Shown here: piece by piece, positions 5,082 through 6,913 of the stretch | Position numbering within the stretch: the stretch's first letter is position 1 | Layout: each line of letters begins with the position of its first letter | Source: Candidatus Brevibacterium intestinigallinarum | GTDB taxonomy: Bacteria; Actinomycetota; Actinomycetes; Actinomycetales; Brevibacteriaceae | Assembly: GCA_019117325.1 (NCBI GenBank) | Contig: DWZY01000168.1 | Span: 1-6,913, forward strand | Length of the DNA stretch: 6,913 bases | Reading direction: 5' to 3' | Translations under genes and position numbers: made by a program | Notes under the pieces: model-generated | Told to the model about the DNA's origin: nothing | The model's input: only the letters and a program-made list of their open reading frames with translations | The model's database searches: none

Positions 5082-6893
5082 TCAGCCCCGCACGGGCGGC
5101 AGCCGCAGCTGCAGGAGCCCCGGCTGCCCGGACTGAAGGAAGTCCCGGACCGTCGCAGGGGTATCGGGGTCCCCCGCGTCGATTGACTGCGCATCGGCTC
5201 CCAGTGCTGCAGCAGCAGCCGCGAGATCCAGGCCGTGCGGGGTCGCGAAGAACCGATCGAACCGGTCTGCGACGTGCGGCTGCGAGTGCTCGAGGCCCGC
5301 GAAGATCGCCCCGCCGTCGTCGTTCAGAACGATGATCTGCAGGTGCGGACGCTGCTCGTGCGCGGGCACGACGAAGCCGCCCAGGTCGTGAAGAGCCGCG
5401 AGGTCGCCGATGAGGAGACGCACCGGCTGGCCGTCACCCACGGCGATCTGCCCACGGTCGTCCACCGTCCCAACTTCGTCCCCCAGCCCCAGAGCCACGC
5501 CCGAGGCCGTCGCCACCAGTCCGTCGATGCCCGCCAGGCCGCGCGAGGCGACGACGCGAGCGGGATGATGCGGCCGCTGCAGGCGCGCCAGCAGCCGCAC
5601 GGTGTTCGAGCTGGCGGCAACCAGCACCCCTGGTTCCTCCAGCAGCGCGAGGACCGCCGCATCGACAGTATTCGGGGACGCGGGCGCGGCAGTGACCTCC
5701 TCTGCGGCGGTGCTCCACCGGTCCCACCACGGCAGACGAGATTCCCTGTTCGCGCCTGCGGCACCGACAGTGCTCGCGCGCGCGTCGGCCGCGTGACCCG
5801 ACTCCGCACCGGGAGCAGTCGCGGTCCCGGCGCCGTCGTTCGGATGCTCGACACGCAGCGCGCCCGCGGATTCCAGGTGAGCCACGAGCCCGTCCGCGTC
5901 GTAGGGCAGCTCGATCCGCTCGATGTCTGTTCGTGCCAGCAGACCGGCGACCGGACGGGAGAGCGTGGGGCGGCCCGTCACGATCACGTGCGTGATCTCC
6001 GCACGCAGCTCCTCCGACCCCGAGGCACCCAGCACCTGTGCGTGCGCGGGGATCGTGCGCGGTGAGGCGGCGAGCGCGGACGACGGCTCGGCGAAGACGG
6101 GGGTCGCAGTCTCCTCCGCCAGCGCACGCAGCGTCTGCGTCGCGAAGCCTAGGTCGTCGCCAGCGACGATGACCGGACGGGACTCTGGATCGTGAAGGAT
6201 CGCGCGGACCCGGTCCCACAGCCCACCATCCGCACTCCTCTCCCCTGCAGAACCGGACACCGCCCGGTTCTCCTCCTCGGAGAGCTCCGGCTCGAAGGCG
6301 CCGGCGGCCTCGTCCGGGACCAGCGGGGCATCGAACTGCGCATTCACCTGGACCGGCCCGACGGGTGAGGTGCAGGCGCGGGTGACAGCGGCCTCAGCGG
6401 CGGTGGCCCAGTGCTGTGCGGTCGCGGCGGCCTCGTCCGAGGACGCGGGGACGGGCAGGTCCCAGGCGGCGACGGTCTCGGGCAGGGAGGCGTGCTGGGC
6501 GTCGAGCGTCTGGTTGGCGCCGGTGCCGCGCAGGCGGGCGGGCCGGTCCGCGGTCAGCAGGATGAGCGGCAGGTGCTGGTGGGCGGCCTCCATGACCGCC
6601 GGATGCAGGTTCCCCACGGCGGACCCGGACGTCGTGACGACCGCGACCGGGCGGAGTCGCCCGCGCAGCCGACCGGCCTTCGCGAGGCCCAGGGCCGTGA
6701 ACGCAGCGTCGCGCTCGTCGATCCGCACGTGCAGGCGGAGGGGGTGGCTCGAGGAGGCGAGGGCGGCCTCGGCGTCGGCCCACGCGTAGACGAGCGGTGC
6801 GGACCGGGAGCCGGGTGAGAGGACGACATCACGGACACCGGTGGACAGCAGCGCCCGCACCAGCGTGCGCGCGCAGAGGGTCGAGGGATTCAC
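5082..6893 (-). CDS. menD: SEPHCHC synthase MenD (thiamine-diphosphate dependent)
   Basis: This 603-aa cytosolic enzyme decarboxylates 2-oxoglutarate on thiamine diphosphate and adds the resulting C4 unit to isochorismate, forming SEPHCHC and committing isochorismate to menaquinone. Seen in order are SPGSRS (26-31) for isochorismate contact; HVRIDERDAAF (55-65), with E60 as the cofactor-activating glutamate; TTSGSAVGNLHPAVMEA (87-103); TADRP (114-118) and GANQTLD (125-131), with Q128 matching the conserved active-site Gln; SRGLAGIDGLVATASG (450-465); and the cofactor motif starting G496-D497-L498 and ending L523-N524-D525 before DGGAIF. It is longer than the usual roughly 550-580 residues because of low-complexity linkers at about 203-224 and 352-385. 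The start is a GTG at 6893, just ahead of the conserved N-terminal helix, with no Shine-Dalgarno sequence in the 20 bases visible upstream. It converges on menF, whose product is its substrate. Confidence 0.96.
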   Translation of the reverse strand: MNPSTLCARTLVRALLSTGVRDVVLSPGSRSAPLVYAWADAEAALASSSHPLRLHVRIDERDAAFTALGLAKAGRLRGRLRPVAVVTTSGSAVGNLHPAVMEAAHQHLPLILLTADRPARLRGTGANQTLDAQHASLPETVAAWDLPVPASSDEAAATAQHWATAAEAAVTRACTSPVGPVQVNAQFDAPLVPDEAAGAFEPELSEEENRAVSGSAGERSADGGLWDRVRAILHDPESRPVIVAGDDLGFATQTLRALAEETATPVFAEPSSALAASPRTIPAHAQVLGASGSEELRAEITHVIVTGRPTLSRPVAGLLARTDIERIELPYDADGLVAHLESAGALRVEHPNDGAGTATAPGAESGHAADARASTVGAAGANRESRLPWWDRWSTAAEEVTAAPASPNTVDAAVLALLEEPGVLVAASSNTVRLLARLQRPHHPARVVASRGLAGIDGLVATASGVALGLGDEVGTVDDRGQIAVGDGQPVRLLIGDLAALHDLGGFVVPAHEQRPHLQIIVLNDDGGAIFAGLEHSQPHVADRFDRFFATPHGLDLAAAAAALGADAQSIDAGDPDTPATVRDFLQSGQPGLLQLRLPPVRG

Positions 6894-6899
6894 GCCGTC

Positions 6900-6905
6900 A
6901 GTCTT
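6900..6905 (-). promoter_or_regulatory. Candidate -10 hexamer of a leaderless menD transcript
   Basis: On the minus strand AAGACT (6905-6900) ends 6 nt before the menD GTG (6893). That is the spacing expected if transcription starts at the start codon. It deviates from TAnnnT at the first base, and any -35 would lie beyond the window, so support is weak. Confidence 0.22.
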
Positions 6906-6913
6906 GCACGCCC

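Noticed and set aside
5667..5676. CAGTATTCG-like sequence inside menD as a third copy of the shared octamer
   Set aside because: It has an extra base relative to CAGTATCG and lies in the middle of coding sequence.
5235..6789. Plus-strand open frames opposite menD
   Set aside because: These are low-complexity translations with no motifs, opposite a complete MenD carrying all cofactor and substrate motifs.
1..6913. Mobile elements, CRISPR, tRNA/rRNA, toxin-antitoxin or defence genes
   Set aside because: No repeats with regular spacing, no terminal inverted repeats, no transposase motifs and no tRNA-like fold were seen. Essentially all of the window is filled by six core-metabolism or transporter genes.

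Overview
The window is a chromosomal segment from a high-GC Gram-positive bacterium, most likely an actinobacterium of the order Micrococcales (Micrococcus/Kocuria-like). Codons end overwhelmingly in G or C, GTG starts occur, and the gene set matches actinobacterial menaquinone (vitamin K2) loci. The genus is inferred from protein style and was not checked by a search.

Layout, left to right. The 3' end of a RarD/EamA-type drug/metabolite transporter gene (+) lies at 2-331. It converges, with 13 bp between the genes, on a long-chain polyprenyl diphosphate synthase gene (-, 345-1391). Upstream of that on the same strand are a MenJ-type FAD prenyl reductase (-, 1436-2743) and the demethylmenaquinone methyltransferase MenG/UbiE (-, 2740-3441). 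The last two overlap by 4 bp (ATGA). A 150-bp divergent intergenic region (3442-3591) separates menG from the isochorismate synthase gene menF (+, 3592-5013). menF converges, over 68 bp, on menD (-, 5082-6893), whose GTG start lies 20 bp from the window edge.

How the genes work together. MenF converts chorismate to isochorismate. MenD condenses isochorismate with 2-oxoglutarate to give SEPHCHC, the first committed naphthoquinone intermediate. The polyprenyl synthase makes the isoprenoid tail that MenA, not in this window, attaches to the ring. MenG then methylates the ring of demethylmenaquinone, and MenJ saturates one double bond of the tail. The window therefore holds the entry steps of the head pathway and the tail and finishing steps. 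menA, menB, menC, menE and menH are absent here. The predicted product is a partly hydrogenated menaquinone, MK-n(H2).

Regulatory reading, all by eye. The menG/menF gap carries overlapping -10-like hexamers on both strands. menF and menD both look like leaderless GTG genes. The same 8-mer, CAGTATCG, lies upstream of menG and of the polyprenyl synthase. A small hairpin spans both stop codons of the convergent transporter/synthase pair. menF is the only plus-strand member of an otherwise minus-strand pathway cluster, which raises the possibility of antisense or non-contiguous operon regulation.

I see no mobile element, CRISPR array, tRNA, rRNA or phage gene, and no sign of a new enzymatic system. 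The coding content is conventional core metabolism. The points worth a second look are in gene arrangement and in transcription and translation initiation.
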